Both the position numbers and the translations under genes were made by a program. Positions 15,553-24,389 of a DNA stretch of 64,000 nucleotides are shown in pieces. The notes under the pieces are model-generated. The model was given only the letters and a program-made list of their open reading frames with translations. It ran no database searches and had not been told where the DNA came from. Source of the DNA: PALSA-600 sp963842335 (lineage in GTDB: Bacteria > Actinomycetota > Thermoleophilia > Gaiellales > Gaiellaceae); contig CAWJGF010000015.1 in assembly GCA_963842335.1 (NCBI GenBank), positions 144,322 through 208,321 on the forward strand, in the 5' to 3' direction. Numbering within the stretch: position 1 is the stretch's first letter; each line of letters opens with the position of its first letter.

Positions 15553-16369
15553 GTGCCTCGTCATCTGCATTTCGGCCCCGCCCGCGTCCCGTCGCGCGAA
15601 TCGCCGGAGGCGGCGGTCGACGCACTGCTCGCTCGCGGCTTCTCGGCCTGCGAGATCGATTTCGAGGGGCGGTTCTGGATGGACTATGCGTTCGCCGAGA
15701 GCTTCGGCGCGCTGCTGCAGTGACAACGACATCGCCCTGTCGGTGCATGCGCCGATCGCCGGGTTCATGGGTCATGCCGAGCGCGGGAAGAAGCTGAACA
15801 TGGCGGTGGGCATGCTCGATCACTCGGCGGGGATCGCGAAGTCGGCCGGGGCCGAGGTGGTCGTGTTCCACCCAGGTTTCCTGCTCGGACGGACGCGAGA
15901 GGCCGCGCTCGACGCGGTCGTCGAGCAACTTACCGAGCTGCGCGAGCGCCTCGAGGCGAAGGACCGCGGTGTGCCATTCGGGATCGAGGTGATGGGACGC
16001 GTGCGTGAGCTCGGCTCGATCGACGATGTCTGCGACATCGCCCGCCGGCTCGACTGGGTTCGGCCGGTGATCGACTTCGCGCACATGCACGCAACCTCGG
16101 ACGGGGCGTTCACCAGTGCGGAGCCGTTCGTCGAGGCTCTCGCAAAGGCGGACGCGGTGATCGAGCCGGGCGCGCCGTTCCATATCCACTTCTCGGACAT
16201 CCAGTTCGCGAACCGCAACGAGACCAAGCACCTCCCGTACGGCGAGGGGACGCTGCGCGCCGAGCCGATGCGCGACGCACTCGCCGCGTTCGAGCGGCCT
16301 GCAACGGTGATCTCCGAATCGCCCGACGAGGCGTCGACGCGAGAGATCCAGAGCATTCTCGGCGCCTGA
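15553..16369 (+). CDS. Sugar-phosphate isomerase/AP-endonuclease-like TIM barrel protein (frameshifted)
   Basis: TIM-barrel protein resembling endonuclease IV or xylose-isomerase-like epimerases. Motifs include HFGPARVP, FEGRFWMDYAFAESFG, LSVHAPIAGFMGH, EVVVFHPGFLLGR, IDFAHMHA and IHFSDIQF. The first 56 codons (15553-15723) and the remainder are in different frames. A single extra base near 15715-15720 (LLQ-stop versus SDNDIAL) explains the shift, and both sides look conserved. The HxH/E/D pattern suggests a metal site as in Nfo, but DNA-repair function is not assured. The GTG start is inferred. Confidence 0.75.
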
Positions 16370-16417
16370 TTCGTGCTCTCCGCGAGCCGGTGCCGACCTT
16401 GACATAGCATCGGTCGC

Positions 16418-17758
16418 ATGCTCGATCCGCTGGCCTTCAAGGCATACGACGTGCGCGGGCTCTATCGCAGCGAGCTCGACGAGGCGGGGGCGTATGCGAT
16501 CGGCCGCGCGTATGTGGACCAGTTCGAGTCGAGGCGGATCGCGGTCGGCCGCGACATGCGGCTCTCGAGCCCGACGATGGCCGCGGCGGTGCGTGAGGGG
16601 GCGGCCGACGGGGGCGCGGACGTGCTCGACATCGGGATGGTTGGCACCGAGATGCTCTATTTCGCGGTCGGGGCACTGGAGCTCGACGGTGGCATCGCCG
16701 TGACGGCGTCGCACAATCCGAAGGAGTACACGGGCATGAAGATCGTCCGGCGAGGCGCACTGCCGGTGGGCGGTGAGTCCGGGCTGCTGGATGTGCGCGA
16801 CCGCGCCCTCGCGGCGCAGTGGCGGGACGCCGAACGGGGGGAGATTCGCGACGAGGACATCTGGGCGAGGTTCGTCGATCGCGTGCTGTCGTTCGTCGAT
16901 GTCGAGTCGCTTCGGCCTCTCCGAGTCGTGATCGACGCGGCAAACGGCATGGCGGGCGCGATGTTGCCGCCGGTGCTGGAGCGTCTCCCGATGCTCGAGG
17001 TCGTCCGCTGTTACTTCGACCCCGACGGCTCGTTCCCGAACCACGAGCCGAACCCGTTGCTGCCGGAGAACCGGCAGTTCATCATCGACAAGACGACGAG
17101 CGAAGGCGCGGACTTCGGCGTCGCGTACGACGGCGATGCTGACCGTTGCTTCTTCGTCGACGACGTGGGCAATTTCGTCCCTGGGGATTTCACGACCGCG
17201 TTGTTCGCGGAGTCGATCCTCGCAAAGGAGCCTGGCGGCAAGGTGATCTACGACGTGCGTGCGTCGTGGGCCGTGCCGGAGGCGATCGAGCGGGCGGGCG
17301 GCGTCGCGCTCATCAACCGCGTCGGGCACGCCTACATCAAGCAGCGCATGCGCGAGGAGGGCGCCGTCTTCGGCGGCGAGGTGTCGGCTCACTATTACTT
17401 CCGCGATTTCACCCAGGCCGATTCAGGAGTCATCCCCTTCCTGCTGATGTGCGACCTGATCTCGAAGCGCGGCCGGCTCAGTGAGGTGCTCGCGTCGCTT
17501 CGCAGCCGCTACTTCATCACCGGCGAGATCAATACGCCGGTCGCCGATGTCCCGTCGAAGCTCGAGGAGCTGGAGGCGCGTTTCGGCGCCGACGGGCAGG
17601 TCTCGCATCTCGACGGTCTCTCGATCTCGTTCGACGACTGGCACTTCAACGTCCGCCCGTCGAACACCGAGCCCCTGCTGCGCCTGAACCTGGAAGCGCG
17701 CTCCGAGGAGCAGATGAACCGCCGACTCGACGAGGTGCTGAGCGTGATCCGCGCGTAG
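16418..17758 (+). CDS. manB: Phosphomannomutase/phosphoglucomutase
   Basis: Alpha-D-phosphohexomutase of 446 aa, interconverting hexose 1- and 6-phosphates for nucleotide-sugar supply. The four family signatures are in order: catalytic Ser in VTASHNPKEYTG, the Mg loop DGDADRC, the sugar-binding loop GGEVSAHYYF (near-consensus GEMSGH) and the phosphate-binding RPSNTEPLLRL. The ATG follows TAGCAT by 7 nt. The stop lies 5 bp from the end of the convergent transposase gene. Confidence 0.94.
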   Translation: MLDPLAFKAYDVRGLYRSELDEAGAYAIGRAYVDQFESRRIAVGRDMRLSSPTMAAAVREGAADGGADVLDIGMVGTEMLYFAVGALELDGGIAVTASHNPKEYTGMKIVRRGALPVGGESGLLDVRDRALAAQWRDAERGEIRDEDIWARFVDRVLSFVDVESLRPLRVVIDAANGMAGAMLPPVLERLPMLEVVRCYFDPDGSFPNHEPNPLLPENRQFIIDKTTSEGADFGVAYDGDADRCFFVDDVGNFVPGDFTTALFAESILAKEPGGKVIYDVRASWAVPEAIERAGGVALINRVGHAYIKQRMREEGAVFGGEVSAHYYFRDFTQADSGVIPFLLMCDLISKRGRLSEVLASLRSRYFITGEINTPVADVPSKLEELEARFGADGQVSHLDGLSISFDDWHFNVRPSNTEPLLRLNLEARSEEQMNRRLDEVLSVIRA

Positions 17759-17762
17759 CTGG

Positions 17763-18350
17763 TCACCTCCCCGTATCGGTGCCTGGCACCGGACATGGCC
17801 GGTACAGACCGGCATCGACGAACTGCCCGAAGAGCATCGCGGCGCGGCCCGGTTGGCGGCTGAACGGCTCCAGCAAGCCGGCCAGATCCAGGCACGACGA
17901 GGGAAGCGCGAGGCCCACCGCCGCGCGCATGCTGCTCCACCGCCAGTGGCGTGGGTCGCGGACGATCCCGGCGCGCACGGGGTTCAGAAGGACGTAGCGG
18001 CACGACTCGAGCAGGTACGTCTCCGTCTCGATCAGGTGACTCTTGAACCGCCCGCCGAACAGGTGGTCGCAGCGGTTGTTCTGCCAGTTCGACGTCTGTG
18101 CGAAGCGACTGTTCAGATCGCGCATCCCGTCGGAGAGCCCGCCGTCGCCGATCTGGAGCACGCCGTGGTAGTGGTTTCGCATCAGGCAGTACGCAAGAAC
18201 GCGCCACCCCTGACGCCTCGACGCCCGCTCGAGCTCGCGGACGAAGAGCCTGCCGCTCCAGTTCCCGAAGTAGATGTCCCGCTGATTGTTGCCGCGCGTG
18301 TGCACGTGGTAGTAGCCGTCGGGAACTTCGATCCGGTGAGGTCTCCCCAC
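17763..18350 (-). CDS. REP-associated tyrosine transposase (RAYT, Y1/IS200-like)
   Basis: HUH-superfamily transposase of 195 aa. It has YHVHTRGNNQRDIYF at the N-terminus, the HUH motif in MRNHYHGVLQ, and GGRFKSHLIETETYLLESCR(Y) with NPVRAG, the RAYT catalytic Tyr region. It is a solitary copy, flanked by identical palindromes CGGTGCCTGGCACCG at 17777 and 18430, the first lying inside the 3' end of the gene. The GTG start at 18350 is a best guess. RAYTs usually act on short REP palindromes in trans and are often vertically retained, not freely mobile. Confidence 0.88.
   Translation of the reverse strand: MGRPHRIEVPDGYYHVHTRGNNQRDIYFGNWSGRLFVRELERASRRQGWRVLAYCLMRNHYHGVLQIGDGGLSDGMRDLNSRFAQTSNWQNNRCDHLFGGRFKSHLIETETYLLESCRYVLLNPVRAGIVRDPRHWRWSSMRAAVGLALPSSCLDLAGLLEPFSRQPGRAAMLFGQFVDAGLYRPCPVPGTDTGR
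17777..17792. repeat. REP-like palindrome, left copy
   Basis: CGGTGCC-T-GGCACCG, a perfect 7-bp dyad around one base, followed by GACATGGCC. It sits inside the last codons of the RAYT gene. Confidence 0.8.
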
Positions 18351-18429
18351 GTCGCCAAGGTAAGCAACGAGGGGTCTCGACCACCAGTGTCCGTCGCTCA
18401 ATTGGCGCAAAGTTGTTGCAGTTCCACAA

Positions 18430-18454
18430 CGGTGCCTGGCACCGGCCGTGGCGG
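18430..18454. repeat. REP-like palindrome, right copy
   Basis: The same 15-base palindrome CGGTGCCTGGCACCG followed by GCCGTGGCGG. It lies 80 bp upstream of the RAYT start, so the gene is bracketed by the pair. Confidence 0.8.
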
Positions 18455-18515
18455 CGACGGACACGGCTGCGGGGGACGTGGCTGACGGCGGCTCGGAGGC
18501 GGTTAGGATCGCCCG

Positions 18516-18968
18516 ATGATCGAGCTTGGGCACGTGACCGGACGCAAGCCTCCGTTTGGGTATGCGGCGTACGCACGTGTCGGGTTCTCGGACACCGACG
18601 CGCAAGGGGTCGTCTACTACGGCCGCTACATGCCGTACTTCGATCTCGCGCGCACCGAGTTCCACCGTCATCTCGGCCGCGGCTACTTCGGCAACGCCGA
18701 CCTCGCGATGCGCGCGACGACCGTCGAGTACCACGCCGGCGCCCGCTTCGACGATCTGCTGGAGGTGTTCGTCCGGGTCGAACGCATCGGCCGCACCAGC
18801 ATCACCTACGATCACGCCGCCTATCGGATCGAAGACGATGCCGAGGACGTACTGATGGCAACCGCAACAGCCACGCTCGTGTGCATCGACCTCGCCGAGC
18901 GCAAAGCGGTTCCGGTGCCCGATGCGTTCCGTGACCGGATTGCGTCCTTCGAAGAGGCGCACGCGTGA
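18516..18968 (+). CDS. Acyl-CoA thioesterase, YbgC/4HBT hotdog family
   Basis: A 150-aa hotdog-fold thioesterase. The active-site region FSDTDAQGVVYYGRYMPYFD matches the DxxGVV/Y pattern of the YbgC/4-hydroxybenzoyl-CoA thioesterase group, followed by TVEYHAGARFDDLLEVFVRV. The start ATG lies 6 nt after TAGGAT. It hydrolyses acyl-CoAs; the chain length cannot be inferred. A strong hairpin about 100 bp downstream may terminate the transcript. Confidence 0.88.
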   Translation: MIELGHVTGRKPPFGYAAYARVGFSDTDAQGVVYYGRYMPYFDLARTEFHRHLGRGYFGNADLAMRATTVEYHAGARFDDLLEVFVRVERIGRTSITYDHAAYRIEDDAEDVLMATATATLVCIDLAERKAVPVPDAFRDRIASFEEAHA

Positions 18969-19057
18969 CGCTCGAGCCGGACGTCGCGGAGCGCGCGGAT
19001 GGCTCGCCCCAGGGTCGCCCGGTCTGGACGATGGTGCACGACGGCCAGCCCAGCTGA
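18965..19057 (+). CDS. Possible small ORF (30 aa)
   Basis: A GTG overlapping the thioesterase stop (GTGA) opens a 30-codon frame ending WTMVHDGQPS. The overlap style matches true coupled genes in this genome, but the peptide has no recognisable features and may be chance. Confidence 0.25.
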   Translation: MTLEPDVAERADGSPQGRPVWTMVHDGQPS

Positions 19058-19071
19058 GTACCGTCGGCGCT

Positions 19072-19108
19072 CCGTCCGCCCGGACTCTCTCCAGGTCCGA
19101 GCGGACGG
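19072..19108 (+). terminator. Hairpin downstream of the thioesterase gene
   Basis: A 14-bp stem with one mismatch (CCGTCCGCCCGGAC with GTCCGAGCGGACGG) and a 9-nt loop, followed by a pyrimidine-rich tract without a clean U-run. It is probably a transcription end or transcript stabiliser. Confidence 0.5.
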
Positions 19109-19162
19109 CGCTGCCTTGCCTCTCCCCCCTTCTCTCGTTGTAGGAGAGCGGCCCAGCGTGCG

Positions 19163-19957
19163 CTATCCCTGGTTCGAGGTACCCCGCTCATTCGCGGCTG
19201 GATCACTCGACCGAGGGACGAGCTGAACCTCGGTGCGATAGGGAAACGGAAACGGCTCAACCAGGCCAACGGTGAGCGCGCGCACCCGCCCGAGCAGCTC
19301 CGCGCGCTCGGCCGCGGGCATCGCGGCGACGAACGAGGTCGAGGCGACGCGATCACAGAGATCGTCAGCCGTGAAGCTCTGCACGAAGGTGAATCGCCCG
19401 ACCTCTGCCGGCCCGAAGTACGGCGACTTCTCGAGCGGGGCACGCCACTCCCCCTCGTGCTGCGGTATCACCTCGGCGCGCAGCGGCCGTAGGAGCTCTT
19501 CGACTCCCGCCTGCACAGGATCCTCGAGGTCGCGCATGTTCCAGAAGAGAGCAAGGTGGCCGCCGGGCCGCAGCACGCGGTGGAGCTCCGGCAACGCCCG
19601 GTCGAGATCGAACCAGTGGAACGCCTGCGCGACCGAGATCACATCGGCCGAGGCGTCAGGCAACGGCAGCTCTTCGGCCGTCCCATCGATTGCCTCGACA
19701 CCGTCGACGACCTCGCGCAGCTGCGCACGCATCTCGGGCAGGGGCTCGACGGCGACAACGCGGGCGCCGAGCGGCGGCAACAGCCGGGTGAGCTTACCCG
19801 TGCCCGCGCCGACATCGACGATCGTCATCCCCGGGCCGAGCCCGGTGCGGGCAGCCATCCACGCAACCGCCTCGACCGGGTACGACGGCCGCGCGCGCTC
19901 GTACACCTCCGCTCCCGCGCCGAAGCCGGCGGTCGCGACGGGATGCACACGGGTCAT
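19163..19957 (-). CDS. SAM-dependent class I methyltransferase
   Basis: A 264-aa Rossmann methyltransferase of the Methyltransf_11/UbiE-like type. Motif I is IVDVGAGTGKLTRLL, followed by VVAVEPLPEM (acidic ribose-binding residue) and ISVAQAFHWFDLDRAL, with LRPGGHLAL as motif III. The FHWFD signature is common among small-molecule methyltransferases of unknown substrate. The ATG overlaps the rel stop by ATGA, making it the downstream partner of rel. Confidence 0.9.
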   Translation of the reverse strand: MTRVHPVATAGFGAGAEVYERARPSYPVEAVAWMAARTGLGPGMTIVDVGAGTGKLTRLLPPLGARVVAVEPLPEMRAQLREVVDGVEAIDGTAEELPLPDASADVISVAQAFHWFDLDRALPELHRVLRPGGHLALFWNMRDLEDPVQAGVEELLRPLRAEVIPQHEGEWRAPLEKSPYFGPAEVGRFTFVQSFTADDLCDRVASTSFVAAMPAAERAELLGRVRALTVGLVEPFPFPYRTEVQLVPRSSDPAANERGTSNQG

Positions 19958-22149
19958 GACGGCGTAACGCGATATGCGTCGAACACGGCGTCAAGATTGC
20001 GAAGCGAGGTGAGCAGCGCCCGCAGGCTCTTGAGATCTCCGACCTCGGCGGTGTACCGGTTCTTCGCGAGCTGATCCTCGACGAGCCCGCCGTAGCTGAC
20101 GATATTCGCGCCGTGCTCGGCGAACGTCCGTGCGACGTCCTCGAGGAGCCGCGGGCGATCCCACGAGTCGACCGCGATCTGCACCCGGAAGCTCTTTGCC
20201 GAGACCGCCCCGTCCCACGACACGGGTGTGAACCGCTCGGGGCTGCGCCGCAGCGCCTTCACGTTCGGGCAGTCGTCACGGTGAATCGTGATTCCCTTGC
20301 CGAGCGAGATGTACCCGACGATCTCGTCGCCGGGGACCGGCGTGCAGCACTTCGCAAGGCGGATCAGAACGTCGCTGACCCCCTGCACGACGACCCCCAG
20401 TTCGGTGCCCGAGACCGTCTCGCGCGCCTTCGGCGCCTTGACGACCGGCGCTTCCTCGGCGACCTGCTCGGTCTTCAGCCGCTGCACGACCTTGTTCACG
20501 ATCGCGCCGGACTGGAGCTTGCCGGAGCCGAGCGCGAGGTAGAAGTCCTCGGCTTTCTTGAAGCCGGTCTCCCGGATGACCTGTGCCAGCGTGGCCGAGC
20601 CGCGCAGCTTCGCGTACGGCAGGTTCTGGGCCTTCAGCGCATGCTCGAGCGAGTCACGGCCCTTCTGCTCGGTGTCGTCACGCGTCTCACGCGAGAACCA
20701 CTGACGAATCTTGTTGCGGGCGCGCGAGCTCTTCGCGAGCGACATCCAGTCACGCGATGGGCCGCGCCCCTGCTTGGAGGTGAGGATCTCGACGAAGTCG
20801 CCGTTCTGAAGCGCGTAGTGCAGAGGCACGATGCGCCCGTTGATCTTCGCGCCCACGGTGCGGTGCCCGACGTCGGTGTGCACCGCGTACGCGAAGTCGA
20901 TCGGGGTCGAGCCGGCCGGCAGCGTCTTCACTTGCCCCTTGGGGGTGAAGACATGCACCTCTTCCTCGAAGAGGTCGGTGCGGAACGTCTTCATGAATTC
21001 GCGCGGGTCGGCTTCGTCGGCGGTCCCTTCGTCCATCAACTGCTTCACCCACGCGACCCACTCGGCGTCCTTGTTCTTCTTCCCGCGCTTGTAGAGCCAG
21101 TGAGCGGCGACGCCGAACTCGGCCGTCTCGTGCATCTCCCGCGTGCGGACCTGGATCTCGAGCGGCCGTCCCTGCGGCCCGATCACCGTCGTGTGCAGCG
21201 CCTGGTACGCGTTGAACTTCGGCATCGCAATGAAGTCCTTGAAGCGGCCGGGCATGGGCTTCCACAGCGAGTGGATCAGTCCGAGCGCGCCATAGCAGTC
21301 GCGCGTTCCCTCATCGCCCGCGCGCTCGACGATCACCCGCATCGCGGTCAGGTCGTAGATCTCGTTGAACTCGCGGCCCTTCTTCACCATCTTGTCGTAG
21401 ATCGAATAGAAGTGCTTCGCCCGGCCCGAGATCTCCGCGGGGATGTCGACCTTGTCGAGCTCCTTCTGCAGCACCATCGCCGCTTCGCGCACGTGCTCCT
21501 CGCGGTCGGTCCGCCGCTCGGCGACCATCTGCTTGATCTCCTCGTACTTGCGCGGGTGCAGCGTCTGGAAGGAGAGATCCTCGAGCTCCCATTTGATCGC
21601 ATGGATACCGAGGCGATGCGCAAGCGGGGCATACACCTCCAGCGTCTCGCGAGCCTTCTGGAGCTGCTTCTGCCTGCCGAGGTACTCGATCGTGCGCAGG
21701 TTGTGCATCCGGTCCGCGAGCTTGATGAGGATGACGCGCAGGTCTTCCGCCATCGCAACGATCAGCTTGCGGTAGTTCTCGGCCTCGGCGTGCTCGCGAC
21801 TCTGGAACCGAACACGCGTCAGCTTCGTCACTCCCTGAACGAGAGTCGCGATCTCGTCGGTGAACTCCGCCCGCAGCTCCTCGATGTCGGTGCCCGTGTC
21901 CTCGACCACGTCGTGCAGCAGGGCTGCCGCGAGCGTCGGCTCGTCGAGCTGGAGGCCCGCGAGGATCTTTGCGACGCCCCACGGGTGGTAGATGAACTCC
22001 TGACCCGACTGCCGGACCTGGCCGGCGTGCGCCTTCGCGGCGTAGTCGAACGCCCGGGTGAGGAGCTCGCGATCGGCGTCCGGCTTGTAGGCCTCGACGT
22101 CGGCGAGCAGCTCCTCGACGAGTTCCTGATGCCGCTCGAGGACTGCCAC
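19954..22149 (-). CDS. rel: Bifunctional (p)ppGpp synthetase/hydrolase Rel
   Basis: Stringent-response enzyme of 731 aa. The N-terminal HD hydrolase is recognisable from FIYHPWGVAKIL and LLHDVVEDTGTD. The synthetase domain follows (YDLTAMRVIV, MPKFNAYQALHT), then a TGS domain (VFTPKGQVKTLPAGSTPIDF) and a C-terminal zinc-finger-like/ACT region (CCTPVPGDEIVGYISLGKGI). Both catalytic domains look intact. The GTG at 22149 is selected because it follows a TACACT box by 7 nt and GGAGG by 2 nt; upstream codons look non-coding. Confidence 0.95.
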   Translation of the reverse strand: MAVLERHQELVEELLADVEAYKPDADRELLTRAFDYAAKAHAGQVRQSGQEFIYHPWGVAKILAGLQLDEPTLAAALLHDVVEDTGTDIEELRAEFTDEIATLVQGVTKLTRVRFQSREHAEAENYRKLIVAMAEDLRVILIKLADRMHNLRTIEYLGRQKQLQKARETLEVYAPLAHRLGIHAIKWELEDLSFQTLHPRKYEEIKQMVAERRTDREEHVREAAMVLQKELDKVDIPAEISGRAKHFYSIYDKMVKKGREFNEIYDLTAMRVIVERAGDEGTRDCYGALGLIHSLWKPMPGRFKDFIAMPKFNAYQALHTTVIGPQGRPLEIQVRTREMHETAEFGVAAHWLYKRGKKNKDAEWVAWVKQLMDEGTADEADPREFMKTFRTDLFEEEVHVFTPKGQVKTLPAGSTPIDFAYAVHTDVGHRTVGAKINGRIVPLHYALQNGDFVEILTSKQGRGPSRDWMSLAKSSRARNKIRQWFSRETRDDTEQKGRDSLEHALKAQNLPYAKLRGSATLAQVIRETGFKKAEDFYLALGSGKLQSGAIVNKVVQRLKTEQVAEEAPVVKAPKARETVSGTELGVVVQGVSDVLIRLAKCCTPVPGDEIVGYISLGKGITIHRDDCPNVKALRRSPERFTPVSWDGAVSAKSFRVQIAVDSWDRPRLLEDVARTFAEHGANIVSYGGLVEDQLAKNRYTAEVGDLKSLRALLTSLRNLDAVFDAYRVTPS

Positions 22150-22247
22150 TGCCTCCAGTGTACCCCTCGAATTTGAGCGCCCATCCCCCGTTTGGAGCGT
22201 ATCCCTCAAGGAGGAAACAGAGTTATGCCGATGAACCTGAGGAGCCC

Positions 22248-22382
22248 ATGTTCGCGCGGCGCAGAGAGACAAAGAAGCTCATTCGCATTGCCCGGATGCT
22301 CCGGGAGCTCGATGCTGCGTCCGGGGCCCGTCCGGTGTCCGAGCGCCGCCGAACGAGCCGCGCCGCAATCGTTCGCGCATAG
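22248..22382 (+). CDS. Possible small basic protein (44 aa)
   Basis: ATG at 22248 with GAGGAG three bases upstream opens a 44-codon frame rich in Arg and Lys (MFARRRETKKLIRIARML). There is a second purine-rich stretch further upstream. No family is recognised. It sits between two minus-strand genes, so independent expression would be needed. Confidence 0.3.
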   Translation: MFARRRETKKLIRIARMLRELDAASGARPVSERRRTSRAAIVRA

Positions 22383-22406
22383 ACCAAGCCTCGAGCGTCC
22401 CCGGGG

Positions 22407-24312
22407 CTAGGCCGCCTGTGCGAGCTCGACGTTCTCCTCGAGCAGCGCGCGAAACGTCGCCGACTCGAGCAGACTGCGTTTCGAAAGACTCTGCTTCGCA
22501 CCTTCCACGAGCTCGAGCTCGGCGAAGATCGCCCGCGCCTGCGGCGTCCACGCGCCTTCGCCCGCTTTCCACTCGGCGGCGAGCCAGTCACGAAGCGCCT
22601 CGAACCCGTCGACGTGCATCGAAGACTCGTCGGACGACGAGCTGCGGGGAGACGACGCCGTTCCAGCGGTTCTCCTGCAATCGGAACGCAATGTCGTAGC
22701 GGCCCTCGGCCTGGAAACGGTCGAGCTGAGAGCCCATGCCGAACGCGATCGCCGAGCCGGAGTCGCGGCCGCGGTGACGCACGCGGAACCGCAGATGCTT
22801 CCCGTCGCCCACCGTCGAGAGGTCGGCCAGCTCACAACCGTCGACGAGCAGCAGCACGCCGGGGTTGCCGAGGCCGAAAGGTGCGAGCCGGCCGAGCTCG
22901 GCGCAGAGGTCGAGCCCGAGCTTCGAGCCGGGAACGATCGCGTCCACGCGCGTCACCGGCCGGAGGTCGTCCTCGCTGAGCACCGCATCGGCATGCGCTG
23001 CGAACGCCGCCGCGAACGTCTCGACGCGGGCTGCGTCGATCGTCAGGCCGGCAGCCGCACGGTGCCCGCCGAAGCGCTCGAGATGCGCGGCGCACGCGCC
23101 GAGCCCCGCGTGGAGGTCGAACGCAGGGATCGACCGTCCCGAGCCCTTCCACTCGTCGCCCGATCCGGCGATCATCACGACGGGCCGGTTGTACCGCTCG
23201 ACGAGACGCGAGGCGACGATGCCGATCACACCCTCGTGCCAGTTCTCACCCGCGACGACATAGCCACGCCGGCGCCGGCGTGCCTCTGGCCATGACTCGA
23301 CCTGGTCGACCGCATCACGGAGGATCCGCTCCTCGACTGCCTGCCGCTCCCGGTTCAGCGACTCGAGCTCCTCCGCGAGCCGCTTTGCTTCGTCGGCATC
23401 CTCCGTGAGGAGCAGTGCGAGTGCGGCCTCGGGCCGGCAGAGACGCCCCGAGGCGTTGATCCGCGGGGCAAGCCGGAAGCCGATCGACGACTCGTCGATT
23501 GCCGCTGGATCGACACCGGCCACGCGCATGAGCGCGCGCAGACCGACCTTCTGGGTCTGGGCGAGCCGCCGAAGCCCCGCGAGCGCGAGTGCGCGGTTCT
23601 CGTCGACCAGCGGCACGACATCGGCGATCGTCGCGAGTGCGACCACGTCGAGGTGGCGCTCGAGGAACGAGTGCTCGGGGCCGAGCAGCGCCTGGGCGAG
23701 CTTCCAGACGACGCCGGTACCGCACAGGCCTTTGAACGGGTAGTCGCCCTTGAGCGGCGCGACGACCGCGCAGGCCGGGAACGCCTCGGCCGGGCGGTGG
23801 TGATCCGTGACGACGATGTCGAGTCCCAGCGAGCGAGCATGCTCGACCTCGGCGACGGCCGTGATGCCGCAGTCGACCGTCAGGACGAGATCGAATCCCT
23901 CGGCGGCCAGCCGGGTCAAGGTGTCGGCGTTGAGGCCGTACCCCTCCTCGAACCGTGACGGGAGATGCCAGGCGACCTCGGCCCCGTTCTCCTCCGTACA
24001 GAGCTCACGGAGCAGCAGCACCGCAAGCGCTGTGGCGCAGATGCCGTCGGCGTCGTAGTCGCCGTGGACGCAGATCCGGGAGCCGGCAGCAACCGCTGCG
24101 TGAATCGTCTCGACCGCGTCGCGCATGTCGCCGAGCGCGAACGGATCGTGGCCCGGCAACGCGCCCGCCAGGAAACGGCGCGCATCGGCGGGATCGGCAT
24201 AGCCGCGACGCACGAGGACCGAAGCAGTGACATCGTCGATCTGAAGGTCCTGCGCGAGGCCCCGCACGGAGGCCTGCGTGCACGCTGCGAGGTCCCAGGT
24301 TCCACGAGTCAT
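22407..24312 (-). CDS. recJ: Single-stranded-DNA exonuclease RecJ (frameshift near C-terminus)
   Basis: 5'-3' ssDNA exonuclease of recombination and mismatch repair. The DHH domain shows ICVHGDYDADGICATAL, LVLTVDCGITAV and VVTDHHRP; DHHA1 shows VGIVASRLVERYNRPVVM-type sequence and GGHRAAAGLTI. The main frame stops at 22588. The C-terminal continuation typical of actinobacterial RecJ (FEALRDWLAAEWKAGE to ENVELAQAA) is in another frame down to 22407. Removing one C from the CCC at 22605-22607 gives VFDARRRFEALRDWL without a break, so a base-call or recent insertion is likely. Catalytic parts are unaffected. Confidence 0.9.
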
Positions 24313-24389
24313 CGGGGTAGCGAGAGTACGGTCACCGTCGGACGGCGCGATTCACAAATCCGCTGGAAACTGCTTGAATTAGGCGCCCG

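Noticed and set aside
15476..17392. Long minus-strand ORF extending upstream of the 81-aa gene
   Set aside because: Only the last 81 codons look coding; the rest is antisense to the isomerase-like and phosphohexomutase genes.
11141..18454. The 17-bp tandem repeat as part of the RAYT REP family
   Set aside because: Shares only GGTGCCT with the palindrome and lacks its dyad; similarity may be chance.
19130..19205. tRNA-like stretch with GGTTCGAGGTACC
   Set aside because: Resembles a T-arm by chance; no anticodon or acceptor pairing can be formed around it.
20113..22176. 687-codon plus-strand ORF
   Set aside because: Exact antisense shadow of rel, which has all catalytic motifs.
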